DNA of 48,671 bases from Erysipelotrichaceae bacterium (GCA_017533785.1 JAFWII010000034.1:1-48671), one strand, 5' to 3'; shown: positions 7,306-15,590, numbered from the stretch's first letter. Notes: generated by a model not told the origin, from the sequence alone. Numbers and translations are program-made.

Positions 7306-8184
7306 TCAGTATTCCGGCTTGCTGCCGCCGAAGGCAGGGAAGCGGGAGGATTCACCGTAATCCTTGATCTTTTCGAAGTTCTTCAGCAGTTCCATATCCT
7401 CTTCCGAGATCACGAAGCCGGTATCCGCATTCTCCGCCAGATGGGCTTTACTGGAGGCTTTGGGCAGGGCAACTGCGCCGAGCTGCAGACAGTAGCGCAC
7501 GCAGAGCCGTGCGACGCTGACGCCGTATTTTTCCGCCATCTTTGCGATCGCTTCGTTCTGCAGGATCTCGCCGTGGGCGATCGGGGAATAGGCTTCGATC
7601 TGAATGCCTTTCTTCCGGCAGTATCCGATCAGCGAATGCGGGGTGTTGGAGATGTGACAGAGGATCTGGTCGACTGCGGGGACGACCTCGCAGTTCTCCA
7701 GGATGTTCTCGATATCCTCTTCTTTGAAGTTGGAGACGCCGATGGCACGGATCTTGCCGGCCTTGTAGAATTCCTCCAGCGCCTTATAGACGGCCACGTT
7801 GCCTTCCTTATAGCGGTTTTCGGAACGGTTGTATTCGTCCCAGGGCTGCGGGCAGTGGATGATCATCAGATCGATATAGCCGATATCGAGGGTCGCCAGC
7901 GAGTCTTCGATGCATTTCTTCGCTTCCTCGTAGTCTTTGACTTTGGCCAGCACCTTGGTCGTTACGAAGATCTCCTCCCGGGGAAGACCGGAAGCGCGGA
8001 CCGCTTCCCCGACTTCCTTTTCGTTGCCGTAGGCTTCCGCCGTGTCGATGTGGCGGTAGCCGAGTTCGAAAGCGGCTGAGATCGCATTGTGGATCTTTTC
8101 GTCGTGCATCTGCCAGGTGCCGAGCCCGATCTTAGGGATCTCTACACCGTTGTTGAGCGTATAGGTCTCTTTCAGCATCTTCAT
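7306..8184 (-). CDS. Aldo/keto reductase
   Basis: 292 residues from the ATG at 8184. A GTG one codon upstream (8187) is also in frame, but GGAGGT at 8197-8192 is best spaced (7 bases) for the ATG. The AKR catalytic tetrad is complete: Asp 47 and Tyr 52 in DTAEAYGNE, Lys 77 and His 110. GVSNF and the C-terminal LPKASS.....N phosphate/NADPH-binding block are present. The enzyme reduces aldehydes or ketones with NADPH. Sequence resembles the YvgN / 2,5-diketogluconate reductase group, but the substrate is unknown. It lies 22 bases downstream of the hydrolase gene on the same strand, so the two probably form an operon. Confidence 0.92.
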   Translation of the reverse strand: MKMLKETYTLNNGVEIPKIGLGTWQMHDEKIHNAISAAFELGYRHIDTAEAYGNEKEVGEAVRASGLPREEIFVTTKVLAKVKDYEEAKKCIEDSLATLDIGYIDLMIIHCPQPWDEYNRSENRYKEGNVAVYKALEEFYKAGKIRAIGVSNFKEEDIENILENCEVVPAVDQILCHISNTPHSLIGYCRKKGIQIEAYSPIAHGEILQNEAIAKMAEKYGVSVARLCVRYCLQLGAVALPKASSKAHLAENADTGFVISEEDMELLKNFEKIKDYGESSRFPAFGGSKPEY

Positions 8185-8206
8185 CACCTGTACCTCCGTG
8201 TGTTAT

Positions 8207-9163
8207 TTACTGAGCGTCTGCTTCCCTTTCCGCAAAGAAAGCGTCCATATATTTCAGATATTTCTCGCCGCCGCAGACCGCTGCGCAGGCATGTCCGGCG
8301 CCTTCGACCCAGAGGATATCCTTGTCTTCCAGGGAACAGGCGTCATAGTTGCGCTGCGTATGATACGGCAGCACGAAATCGTCATCCATCCCATGCATGA
8401 AGCGCACCGGCAGTTTCGCGTTGAGCAGCGCCCGGCGGGCATCGCAGTCTTTCAGATGGAAATGTCCCAGGCTGCCGGCATAAAAGTCGAGCAGTTTCGT
8501 CATCAGCCGCGGTTTGATCTTGTAGGAGTCCGCAAAGACGTCATTGAGGATCTGCGCTCCCGAGGTAAAGCCGCAGTCCGCCAGGATGCCCTTTACGTTT
8601 TCCGGTAGCTTCATCACGCTTGCCAGAAGGACCGTCGCGGCGCCCATCGAGATGCCGTAGAGATAGAGCGGGAGCTTATGACGCGTACGCTCATCGAGCC
8701 ATTCCGCCCAGAGCTGCACGTCCTTCTTTTCAAGAGCGCCGAAGGAACTGTAGATGCCTTCGCTCTTGCCGCAGCTGCGCTCGTCGATCAGAAGCAGGGA
8801 AGCTTCTTCATAGAGATGTCTGAAAGATGCGTAAAAATCCCCGATCGCGGTGGAACGGTAGCCGTGAGCGCAGAGCACCGCCCGCTTGGCATTGGGATTG
8901 GGATAATAGCGCGCATAGAGTTTCAGTCCGTCAAAGGACGTGATCGTCACTTCCTCGTAGGGAAGTGTATGGATATACCGTTTGGCTTCCTCGTACTGCG
9001 GACGGAAGGGCAGATACTGATCATCTTCCGGAGCGCGTCCTTCCTTGTCGATCCCCCAGACGCCGTCGATACGGTCGAAGACCTTATGAAAAAAGACCAG
9101 TCCTGCGGCTGCCGCGCCGGCAGTCGGGATCAGCGCTGTGGAAGCCAGAATTCTCTTTTTCAT
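8207..9163 (-). CDS. Membrane-anchored alpha/beta hydrolase
   Basis: 318 residues. A hydrophobic N-terminal segment (about residues 5-25) after KKR looks like an uncleaved membrane anchor. A serine hydrolase domain follows, with CAHGYRS (oxyanion region), LIDERSCGKSEG, the nucleophile elbow GISMGA with Ser 172, an Asp in HGMDDDFV, and His in GAGHA. This layout matches the family of surface or membrane hydrolases often labelled as lysophospholipase or BAAT-like peptidases in Bacillota. The natural substrate cannot be told. SD GGAGGA lies before the ATG at 9163. The aldo/keto reductase follows in the same operon. Confidence 0.85.
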   Translation of the reverse strand: MKKRILASTALIPTAGAAAAGLVFFHKVFDRIDGVWGIDKEGRAPEDDQYLPFRPQYEEAKRYIHTLPYEEVTITSFDGLKLYARYYPNPNAKRAVLCAHGYRSTAIGDFYASFRHLYEEASLLLIDERSCGKSEGIYSSFGALEKKDVQLWAEWLDERTRHKLPLYLYGISMGAATVLLASVMKLPENVKGILADCGFTSGAQILNDVFADSYKIKPRLMTKLLDFYAGSLGHFHLKDCDARRALLNAKLPVRFMHGMDDDFVLPYHTQRNYDACSLEDKDILWVEGAGHACAAVCGGEKYLKYMDAFFAEREADAQ

Positions 9164-9184
9164 ATACGAGATCCTCCGTTCTTC

Positions 9185-9190
9185 ATTATA
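9185..9190 (-). promoter_or_regulatory. -10 box TATAAT for the hydrolase operon
   Basis: On the minus strand TATAAT occupies 9190 to 9185, 21 bases before the start at 9163. It sits back to back with the TATAAT of the 9300 gene in a shared divergent promoter region. Confidence 0.5.
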
Positions 9191-9258
9191 CCATTATGAC
9201 CGACTGCAGGCAGTAACTCTCTCGGGAGACAGGACTTTTTCAGGCCTTCGTTTTCTTC

Positions 9259-9264
9259 TATAAT
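9259..9264 (+). promoter_or_regulatory. -10 box TATAAT for the GrpE-like/Hsp70-like pair
   Basis: TATAATAGGGAT begins at 9259, 35 bases before the start at 9300. The same extended string recurs before the lipoprotein gene at 36635. No strong -35 is visible. Confidence 0.55.
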
Positions 9265-9299
9265 AGGGATGAACGAAGCTTCCGCAAAGGAGGGTCATT

Positions 9300-10178
9300 A
9301 TGCGTTTACAGGAATATCTTGAGAAGGACCGGGACCGGCTCCTCGCCGGCCTGCAGCAGGCAGGCACGGCAGACCGGGCGATCCCGGTCATCGAGTCGGA
9401 ATTCGACCGGCTCCTTTACCAATACAACGAGGAATGCAGCAGCGACTACGAGCGCCGCTGCGCCGCCCAGATGCTGCAGACGGCCCGCATGGCGGTCCCG
9501 CTTTTAGACTGCATCGGGGAAACGAAGATCTGGGAACAGGGAGGCAAACTGCTGACCGGCGAAAAAAGCAAAGTCCGCCTGCCCGCGATCCTGCTGCTTC
9601 TGATCGGCATCGCTTTACCGGTCGCGGCTGTGATCGTGATGGTCGGCACCGATGAGGCTCTGCGCCAGGTGATGACGCTGCCGGCGATCGGCGCCTGTTT
9701 TGCCGGCGGTCTTTTGTGTCTTTTCCTGGCCGGACTTTTCTTCAAGAAGAAAAACAATGCGGTCTATTCGGAGAAACAGCTGAAAGCCGAAAACAAGGTC
9801 GATGCCAATAAGATCTATCAGGCTCTGCACTCCATCCTGCTGATCGTCGACCGCAATCTCGGCGAAGCCCTTTCCGCGCAGCGCCTGGAAGAACGCCAGC
9901 GCGCGGAAGCGAACGAACAGCCTCAGGACAACGCCGCGCTGACCCTTTACGGCGATCTTCTGGAAGCCGCCCGTGCCGGCGACGGCGAGTATGCCCTCGA
10001 CCAGCTCGGCAAAGTGACGTTCTATCTGCATCAGCAGGGGATCGAGACCCTCGAATACAGCACGGAGAACCGCACCTGGTTCGACGTGATCCCGGGAGAA
10101 AGAAAGGAAACGATCCGCCCGGCCCTCGTCAAAGACGGGAAGCTTCTGAAGAAAGGGATCGTATCCGGTGACTGGTAA
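9300..10178 (+). CDS. Two-TM protein with a GrpE-like C-terminal region
   Basis: 292 residues. A helical, charged N-terminal region (1-90) is followed by two hydrophobic segments (about 94-117 and 129-150) with the short loop between them, so both ends should lie in the cytoplasm. A basic stretch FFKKKNN follows. The C-terminal 120 residues have a helix ending QQGIETLEY, then WFDVIPGE, TIRPALVKDGKLLKKGIV. The order and spacing recall the GrpE pattern of a helix ending in GVE.I, then FDP..H, then a beta-wing ending in L.KGY..RP..V. I infer a membrane-tethered nucleotide exchange factor for the Hsp70-like ATPase that follows. The similarity is weak by eye. SD AGGAGGG lies before the start, and TAATG couples it to the next gene. 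Confidence 0.6.
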   Translation: MRLQEYLEKDRDRLLAGLQQAGTADRAIPVIESEFDRLLYQYNEECSSDYERRCAAQMLQTARMAVPLLDCIGETKIWEQGGKLLTGEKSKVRLPAILLLLIGIALPVAAVIVMVGTDEALRQVMTLPAIGACFAGGLLCLFLAGLFFKKKNNAVYSEKQLKAENKVDANKIYQALHSILLIVDRNLGEALSAQRLEERQRAEANEQPQDNAALTLYGDLLEAARAGDGEYALDQLGKVTFYLHQQGIETLEYSTENRTWFDVIPGERKETIRPALVKDGKLLKKGIVSGDW

Positions 10179-12094
10179 TGCGCAGATTCTACGGTTTTGA
10201 CCTGGGCGATGCCGAATCGGCCATCTCCCTTTTGGAGAAGAACAGCGAGATACCGCCGACGATCCTGGAGATCGAAGGCGTGAAGAGTTTTATCACAGCC
10301 TACGCGGCGCTTTCCGACGGCACCCTGCTGATCGGGGAGAATGCCTGCTATGCCCGCGGCGCGCAGAAGCGCAAGCTGCGCTTTAAGTCCCGCTTTTTAA
10401 AGGACTCCTCTGTAGAACAGGATGTCAAGAGCTTTGCAGCCGGTGTACTGGGCGCGCTCTACGCTTCCGGCGATCTTCTGCGCAATGACGAGGATTCCTG
10501 CTTCTATATCGGCTGTCCGGCCGGCTGGGATCTCAATGACCGCGAACGCTACCGCGGCATCTTCGAGCGCGCGGGCTATCCGCCGGTCAAGGTGATCTCG
10601 GAATCAAGAGCTGCCCTGATCTCGGCCTGCCAGTCCAAACATCTGCAGATCGGCTACGACATTCTGTCGAGACCGATGCTGGTGGTGGATATCGGTTCCT
10701 CCACGACCGACTTCGCCTATATCGACCGCGGCAAGGAAGTGGAGATGCAGACCGGCGGCGAGGTCTATCTCGGCGGCGGCGTCATGGATGACCTGCTTTT
10801 GAACTATGCCGTGGACAACGCTTCCAATCCCCAGAAGATCCGCAGGATCTTCGAGGAATCCGAAGCCTGGAAAAACTACTGCGAATTCGCCTGCCGCAGG
10901 CTGAAGGAGAAATACTATTCCGACGTCGACTATTTCCGCGATCATCCCTGCAAGGATTCGGTGCTGATCCGGCATTCCTTCCCGGCGACCCGGCTGACGA
11001 TCGAAATGAACGAGCTGGTCGCCCGTCATCTCGAGGAAGGTGCAAGCCCGAAACTTGACGGCGCCTCTTTTAAGGAAGTGTTCCTGAATTCCCTGCGCAA
11101 CGTGCGTCAGACGATCAGCGGCAAGACCCCGGAACTTTTATTCCTGACCGGCGGTGTTTCCAAGATGCCGGGCATCCGCCAGTGGTGCGCCGAGATCTTC
11201 CCGGAATCTGTCATCATCACCGGAGCGGAACCGGAATTCTCCGTTTCCCGCGGACTGGCCTGGTCCGGCAGCATCGACGAGGAGCTGCGTGAATTCCGTG
11301 CCGATCTCGAGGAACTCAAACGCTCCACCGCGGTGGAAGACATCGTCAAGGAACATATCGCCGATCTCTATAAGGACATCGTCGACACGATGACCCAGCC
11401 GATCATCCGCAAGGCGGCGGTGCCGGTCTTCGAAAGATGGCGCAACGGCGAGATCAATAAGCTCACCGATACCAACGAGGAGCTCGAAAAGGAGATCGCG
11501 AACTATCTGCGCAGCGACGAAGCCAGGGAACTGATGATCGAACCGATCGCCAACTGGCTGAAGCCGATCGCGGAGAAGCTCGAGGAGTATACCGTCCCGA
11601 TCTGCATCAAGCATCACGTGCCCTATACCGCATTAAGCCTCAAGTCCTTCATGCGGCTGACCGATCTTGACGTCAAGATCAGCGCCAAGGACGTCTTCGC
11701 GGTCAGCGAGATCACGCTGCTGATCGACTCCATCATCTCGATCATCGTCGGTCTGCTCTGCGGCGGCAGCGGCGTCGCCCTGATCGCCAGCGGTCCGACC
11801 GGGATCTTTGCCGGCATGATGCTGTCGATCCTGGTGCTGGCTTTAGGCAAGGACAAGATGGAGGAGCTGCTGCTGAAGACGGATCTTCCGCGTCCGCTGC
11901 GCAAGCTTCTGCCGAAGAATACGATCGAATCCAGAATGGACGCGATCACTTCGGAAGTGCGCTCCAACCTCTACAAGAGCCTGGAGAACGAAAAGAACGA
12001 GGAGATCACGCTGCATCTCGTCGACGACATCTCGGCACAGATCGAGGAATGTCTGACCAAGATGGCGGAAGTCGTCGAGATCCCGCTGGGATAA
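10178..12094 (+). CDS. Hsp70/actin-fold ATPase with a C-terminal membrane hairpin
   Basis: 638 residues. An Hsp70-type nucleotide-binding domain occupies about 1-370: phosphate-1 GFDLGDAES at residues 6-14 (DAE in place of TTN), phosphate-2 VDIGSSTTDF around 171, and the adenosine motif LTGGVSKMPG around 322. The canonical substrate-binding domain and linker are absent. Instead there is a charged helical region (370-500), a hydrophobic, Gly-rich hairpin of two segments (about 511-560), and an amphipathic C-terminal helix region (560-638). This suggests an ATPase held on the inner face of the membrane. Translation is coupled to the preceding two-TM protein by TAATG. A terminator follows at 12104. 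I do not know a named family with this architecture. Confidence 0.75.
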   Translation: MRRFYGFDLGDAESAISLLEKNSEIPPTILEIEGVKSFITAYAALSDGTLLIGENACYARGAQKRKLRFKSRFLKDSSVEQDVKSFAAGVLGALYASGDLLRNDEDSCFYIGCPAGWDLNDRERYRGIFERAGYPPVKVISESRAALISACQSKHLQIGYDILSRPMLVVDIGSSTTDFAYIDRGKEVEMQTGGEVYLGGGVMDDLLLNYAVDNASNPQKIRRIFEESEAWKNYCEFACRRLKEKYYSDVDYFRDHPCKDSVLIRHSFPATRLTIEMNELVARHLEEGASPKLDGASFKEVFLNSLRNVRQTISGKTPELLFLTGGVSKMPGIRQWCAEIFPESVIITGAEPEFSVSRGLAWSGSIDEELREFRADLEELKRSTAVEDIVKEHIADLYKDIVDTMTQPIIRKAAVPVFERWRNGEINKLTDTNEELEKEIANYLRSDEARELMIEPIANWLKPIAEKLEEYTVPICIKHHVPYTALSLKSFMRLTDLDVKISAKDVFAVSEITLLIDSIISIIVGLLCGGSGVALIASGPTGIFAGMMLSILVLALGKDKMEELLLKTDLPRPLRKLLPKNTIESRMDAITSEVRSNLYKSLENEKNEEITLHLVDDISAQIEECLTKMAEVVEIPLG

Positions 12095-12103
12095 CAGCGA
12101 AAG

Positions 12104-12128
12104 AAGGACAGGCGCTGCCTGTCCTTTC
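12104..12128 (+). terminator. Intrinsic terminator after the Hsp70-like gene
   Basis: AAGGACAGGC (12104-12113) pairs with GCCTGTCCTT (12117-12126) around GCT, followed by TTT then CGGG. The short T tail makes it weaker than the others, so some read-through into 12139 is possible. Confidence 0.7.
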
Positions 12129-12138
12129 GGGTGAATAG

Positions 12139-12531
12139 ATGAAGAAAGAAGAGATCCTCCGGACACTGGAAGGATTCCCCTATGACAAAAGCGAATACTG
12201 GCTGATCACCGGCGCCGCCATGGTGCTCTTCGGCATGCGCGAAGAGACCGGGGACATCGATCTCGGCTGCACGGAGAAACTGGCGGAGGAACTCGAGAAA
12301 GCTGGGTATCTGTACCGCCGGACGGAAAACGGAAGAAGATGGTTCCGTTACAGCGAAGAGATCGAGATCTTTGAGGAATGGAAGACCGGTCCGCTGGTGA
12401 GCTGCGGGGATCTGCAGCTGCTTTCCCCGGAAGGACTGATCGCCATGAAGGAGGAACTCGGACGGGAGAAAGACCTCCGGGACATCGCGCTGATCCGGGA
12501 ATGGCTGTCTGAAAGAAAAGCAGAGAAATAG
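12139..12531 (+). CDS. Nucleotidyltransferase-fold protein
   Basis: 130 residues. The segment WLITGAAMVLFGMREETGDIDLGC matches the nucleotidyltransferase pattern of G.A..L.G.R..T.DID, as in small proteins predicted to transfer nucleotides or to be inactive relatives of them. The second acidic residue pair lies in DID around residue 41. The SPEGLIAMKEELGREKDLRDIALI block near the end is the usual helical tail of this group (LI..K...R.KD..D...L). The SD before 12139 is poor (GGGTG), and the gene follows a weak terminator, so it may rely on read-through. No HEPN partner is visible next to it, so a toxin-antitoxin role is not supported. Confidence 0.65.
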   Translation: MKKEEILRTLEGFPYDKSEYWLITGAAMVLFGMREETGDIDLGCTEKLAEELEKAGYLYRRTENGRRWFRYSEEIEIFEEWKTGPLVSCGDLQLLSPEGLIAMKEELGREKDLRDIALIREWLSERKAEK

Positions 12532-12532
12532 C

Positions 12533-12556
12533 AAGCAGGGACCACCCTGCTTTTTT
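12533..12556 (+). terminator. Intrinsic terminator after the nucleotidyltransferase-like gene
   Basis: AAGCAGGG (12533-12540) pairs with CCCTGCTT (12545-12552) around ACCA, followed by TTTT. Confidence 0.9.
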
Positions 12557-12635
12557 CTGTTGACAGAAGCCCGGAATAGTGATTACCAGAAGAGATACGA
12601 GGATGTTCAATGCTATATGGCTCGAACTTATAGAT

Positions 12636-12692
12636 TATAGAATAAAGTATAGAATAAATACAGAATAAAGTATAGAATAAATGTAGAACAAA
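12636..12692 (+). repeat. Five tandem iterons upstream of the AlbA_2 regulator
   Basis: Five copies of an 11-12 bp unit follow each other without gaps: TATAGAATAAAG (12636), TATAGAATAAA (12648), TACAGAATAAAG (12659), TATAGAATAAA (12671) and TGTAGAACAAA (12682). The 23-bp period of each pair puts every copy on the same face of the helix. The array ends 17 bases before the start at 12710 and covers the likely promoter. It looks like a cooperative binding site, probably for the wHTH protein encoded next to it. Confidence 0.8.
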
Positions 12693-12709
12693 CAACAGTA
12701 GGAGTTATT

Positions 12710-13993
12710 ATGAATCTTGGTATAGAATCTGAAACGATAGAGTTCAAACTATCAACTTCACAAACATCAAGAGCGTTGGAAGCTCTAACGGCGATGCTCA
12801 ATAAGCATGGTAGAGGAACAGTTTATTTCGGTGTGAGGGATGATGGAGAAGTTGTTGGGCAGAATTTCGGAGATAAGACGATCAGAGATCTTTCGGAAGC
12901 TGTGATGACTAGAATAAAACCCCAGGTGGTCCCGACGATTGATACAGATGAGTTTGAATCAAAAAGAATAATCATTGTAAATGTGGAAGGCAATAACAAG
13001 CCGTATTCCGCAGATGGTCAATATTTAATCCGCTCTGGTAGTGAAAACAAGAAGATCGATCCGGAACTGATAAAAGAATTGGTTTTCACGAACTCTGCGG
13101 AAATTATGACTAATTTGGAATCATATAACCAGGAGCTGACTTTTCAGCAACTTAAGCAACTGTACATTCTTCATGGTTATTCCATAGATGACCGAACGTT
13201 TGAAAAGAATACCGGATTAATGTGCAGGAATGGAAAATACAATCAATTGGCGGATCTTTTATCTGATAACAACGATTACTCAATCAAGGTAGTTCGGTTT
13301 GCAGGAAAAGATAAGTCGAAAATGCTTGTTAGAAACGAGTACGGTTATCGCTGTCTGCTCCTGGCTATGCAGCAGGCTCTTGAATACATCAGTTCAATAA
13401 ACGAAACTAAAGTGGAATTGAGCGGAAAAGCTTTCAGAAGAGAGATACGTCTGTTTGATGACGAGTGTGTCAGAGAAGCATGGAGCAATGCCTGCCTTCA
13501 TACAAAATGGTCAAAGATGATCCCACCGGTGATCAATGTGTACAGTGACCGAATAGAGATCGTTTCAACTGGAGGTCTGCCAGTCGGCTACCCTCTTGAA
13601 GACTTTTATCAGGGCATCAGCCATCCGGTGAACAGACAACTTCAAAAGATCATGGGACAGTTGGGAATCGTTGAACAAACCGGGCACGGAGTGCCTTTGA
13701 TCGTCAGCAAATACGGAAGAGATGCCTTTGAGGTCACTTCATCACACATCACTGTAACCTTGAAGTTTTCTTACGAAACAGAAGCTAGAGAAGCAGATTT
13801 GTCTTCACTAAATGAATCACAGAAAAAAGTACTGAATGCAATTCGCACCAGCCCTGCAATACTTACTTCAGATATCGCAAGAGTGACTGGCTTGAGCATA
13901 TCTTCGGTAAATAAAGGCATAAAAGCTTTAAAGGATCAGAACAAAATACGACGCATCGGTTCAAACAAATCTGGATACTGGGAGATCATTTAG
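12710..13993 (+). CDS. AlbA_2 (Schlafen-type) regulator with GHKL-like and winged-helix domains
   Basis: 427 residues. The N-terminal AlbA_2 domain (about 1-125) shows ESETIEFK, GRGTVYFGVRDDGEVVG and a YLIRSGSEN block. A middle region (about 240-345) looks like a degenerate HATPase_c_4 domain, with REAWSNACLH, VNVYSDRIEIVSTGGLP and GIVEQTGHGVP. A winged helix-turn-helix (about 365-427) has LTSDIARVTGLSISSVNKGI as its recognition region. Such proteins are predicted transcriptional regulators of accessory DNA. AT-rich composition compared with its neighbours suggests horizontal acquisition. SD AGGAG lies before ATG 12710. The iterons just upstream suggest autoregulation. Confidence 0.88.
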   Translation: MNLGIESETIEFKLSTSQTSRALEALTAMLNKHGRGTVYFGVRDDGEVVGQNFGDKTIRDLSEAVMTRIKPQVVPTIDTDEFESKRIIIVNVEGNNKPYSADGQYLIRSGSENKKIDPELIKELVFTNSAEIMTNLESYNQELTFQQLKQLYILHGYSIDDRTFEKNTGLMCRNGKYNQLADLLSDNNDYSIKVVRFAGKDKSKMLVRNEYGYRCLLLAMQQALEYISSINETKVELSGKAFRREIRLFDDECVREAWSNACLHTKWSKMIPPVINVYSDRIEIVSTGGLPVGYPLEDFYQGISHPVNRQLQKIMGQLGIVEQTGHGVPLIVSKYGRDAFEVTSSHITVTLKFSYETEAREADLSSLNESQKKVLNAIRTSPAILTSDIARVTGLSISSVNKGIKALKDQNKIRRIGSNKSGYWEII

Positions 13994-14087
13994 CCCAAAC
14001 AGAAAAGCCCCGCCTTCATTAGTGCAGAAACAGGGCTGGTTTGAATGATGTATTTCCCGATACAGATTTATGCGCTGTTTGTTCGAG

Positions 14088-15170
14088 TCACTGCTCGAGC
14101 TCCGTCAGCACGAGATTTTTGCTGACTGCCAGCTTTTCGCCGGTCGCAGTGTTTTCGAATACCCGCGTGAAGATAAAGTCAGCACAGGCGTCCCGGAATC
14201 TCTGCACGTCTTCTTCACTGAGTTCATAGGGGGCAAGTGTCCATTCGACCGAGGAGCGGTGCTGCGGCCCGGCCTGGAAGAAGGTCTGGTCCTGCGGGAC
14301 TTCATATTCGAACTTGCCTTTCTGGCCGATCTTATTCGAGGAAAGCAGATCGAGGACCGGATTCTTGCTGCGGTCCGGCGTCCATTCGCCTTTGTCGCCG
14401 TAGACGACGGCGTCGTTGTTGTGAAGTTCATAGCCGACCGCATAGCGCTCTTCTCCTAAATGGATCAGAATGACGCAGCCGTCAAAGTCCGGCATGCTGT
14501 TTCCCGGGAAGGCGAACTCGCCGGCACCGTTCTCAGCATTTTCCCGCATGATGGAATACAGATAACCGGAGGCCGCGTCCAGCACGTCGCGGACGCTCTG
14601 CTGGGTCGGGATCCAGCTCTTTTCTTCCTTGGACCAGAAGAAGGCGAGATCTGCCGTCGTTGGCCTTGTCTTGCCGGCATTGCGGCATTCCTCCATCAGC
14701 TCCGTGAAATAGGCGGCGTCCGCTTCCCTGTTCAATTCCGCGGCTTTTTCATCCGACATGGTGCGCAGGTTCGTCAGGCTGTAGCCGTTCTCGGCAAGCC
14801 AGTTGAGACGCTCGGTCGTATGGTTCTTCGTGTATGTTCCGATATAACCGCCGATATCATATCCTTTAAAATCGACCGTGACGGTCTTTTCTGTCTGCCC
14901 GGCGGGAGATGTCGTTTCCCCTGTCTCCCCGGTGACTGTGTATTCGAATTCCCCGATCATTTCCTCGATCGGTTTCCGCATGGGATCCTCAGGATCCGTG
15001 AAGCAGAGGGAGACCAGTTTGGCAGGATCTTCCTGCAGCTGTTTCAGGAAAGCTTCGGCTGCCTCAGCCGCCATCGGTCTGGACTCGCATCCGGAGAATA
15101 CCGTCAGCAGCAGACCTGCCAGAAGCAGAGAGAGGACTGTTCTCAGAGATCTTTTCTTTGCGTTTTTCAT
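14088..15170 (-). CDS. Lipoprotein of unknown function
   Basis: 360 residues from ATG 15170, chosen over GTG 15179 because AAAGGTG is spaced correctly for the ATG. A lysine/arginine-rich signal peptide ends in the lipobox VFSGC, so Cys 28 would be lipidated and the protein held on the outside of the membrane. The mature protein is acidic and has no recognised domain. A region near residues 235-330 (GCVILIHLG...YAVGYELHNN) reads like beta strands. It is the last gene of a minus-strand operon with the two small proteins at 15190 and 15384. Confidence 0.75.
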   Translation of the reverse strand: MKNAKKRSLRTVLSLLLAGLLLTVFSGCESRPMAAEAAEAFLKQLQEDPAKLVSLCFTDPEDPMRKPIEEMIGEFEYTVTGETGETTSPAGQTEKTVTVDFKGYDIGGYIGTYTKNHTTERLNWLAENGYSLTNLRTMSDEKAAELNREADAAYFTELMEECRNAGKTRPTTADLAFFWSKEEKSWIPTQQSVRDVLDAASGYLYSIMRENAENGAGEFAFPGNSMPDFDGCVILIHLGEERYAVGYELHNNDAVVYGDKGEWTPDRSKNPVLDLLSSNKIGQKGKFEYEVPQDQTFFQAGPQHRSSVEWTLAPYELSEEDVQRFRDACADFIFTRVFENTATGEKLAVSKNLVLTELEQ

Positions 15171-15189
15171 ATTCCGCACCTTTCATATA

Positions 15190-15387
15190 CTATCCGCTTT
15201 TGCGCGGCTTTCCGAAGAGCCTGAGGCTCAGATATACGATCAGAAGATTCACCGGTATCAGCAGCAGACTGAGCATGAGAATATTGCCGTCGATCTGCAC
15301 GGTCGCGTCGACGATCCGAACGAGGAAGCGCGACACCGACAGCATCACGAACCCCGTCAGCAGAACAGGGAACAGCCTGTTTCTCAT
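15190..15387 (-). CDS. Small two-TM membrane protein
   Basis: 65 residues with two hydrophobic segments (about 5-22 and 36-58) separated by a short polar turn, and a basic C-terminal tail GKPRKSG. Its start shares ATGA (15384-15387) with the stop of the upstream coiled-coil protein, which supports real translational coupling. No family is recognised. Confidence 0.65.
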   Translation of the reverse strand: MRNRLFPVLLTGFVMLSVSRFLVRIVDATVQIDGNILMLSLLLIPVNLLIVYLSLRLFGKPRKSG

Positions 15388-15590
15388 ATCTCTTTGTCTC
15401 TGTCCAGGAGACCGTAGGCCTTATATCTCTCCAGCATCATCCTGTACAGCATCCGGTTGCCGAGATACTGCCGGTAGGTCGCGGTCTTTTCCTTGCCGGC
15501 TCTGCGCAGCTCCTCCATCTTCTGTTTTTCGTAAGCTGCCTGTCTCTCGATATCCGCCAGCATCTTTTCAAAAGCTTCCAGTCGTTCCAT
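15384..15590 (-). CDS. Small charged helical protein
   Basis: 68 residues, almost wholly helical: a Lys/Glu-rich first half, then KTATYRQYLGNRMLYRMMLERYKAYGLLD. A similar short protein with the K.ATYRQ....LMY..ML..Y..YGL pattern is widespread in Bacillota and has no known function. GGAGG lies before ATG 15590. It leads a three-gene minus-strand operon through 14088. Confidence 0.7.
   Translation of the reverse strand: MERLEAFEKMLADIERQAAYEKQKMEELRRAGKEKTATYRQYLGNRMLYRMMLERYKAYGLLDRDKEI

Noticed and set aside
12139..12531. MNT/HEPN toxin-antitoxin pair
   Set aside because: No HEPN-type partner lies on either side, and the next gene is an AlbA_2 regulator behind a terminator.
12560..12588. 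TTGACA promoter for the AlbA_2 gene
   Set aside because: The -35 hexamer is perfect, but the -10 position reads TTACCA and the start lies 120 bases on. The iteron region is a more likely promoter site.
12636..12692. Short CRISPR-like array
   Set aside because: Units are 11-12 bp with no spacers and no cas genes. They are direct repeats of a binding-site type.
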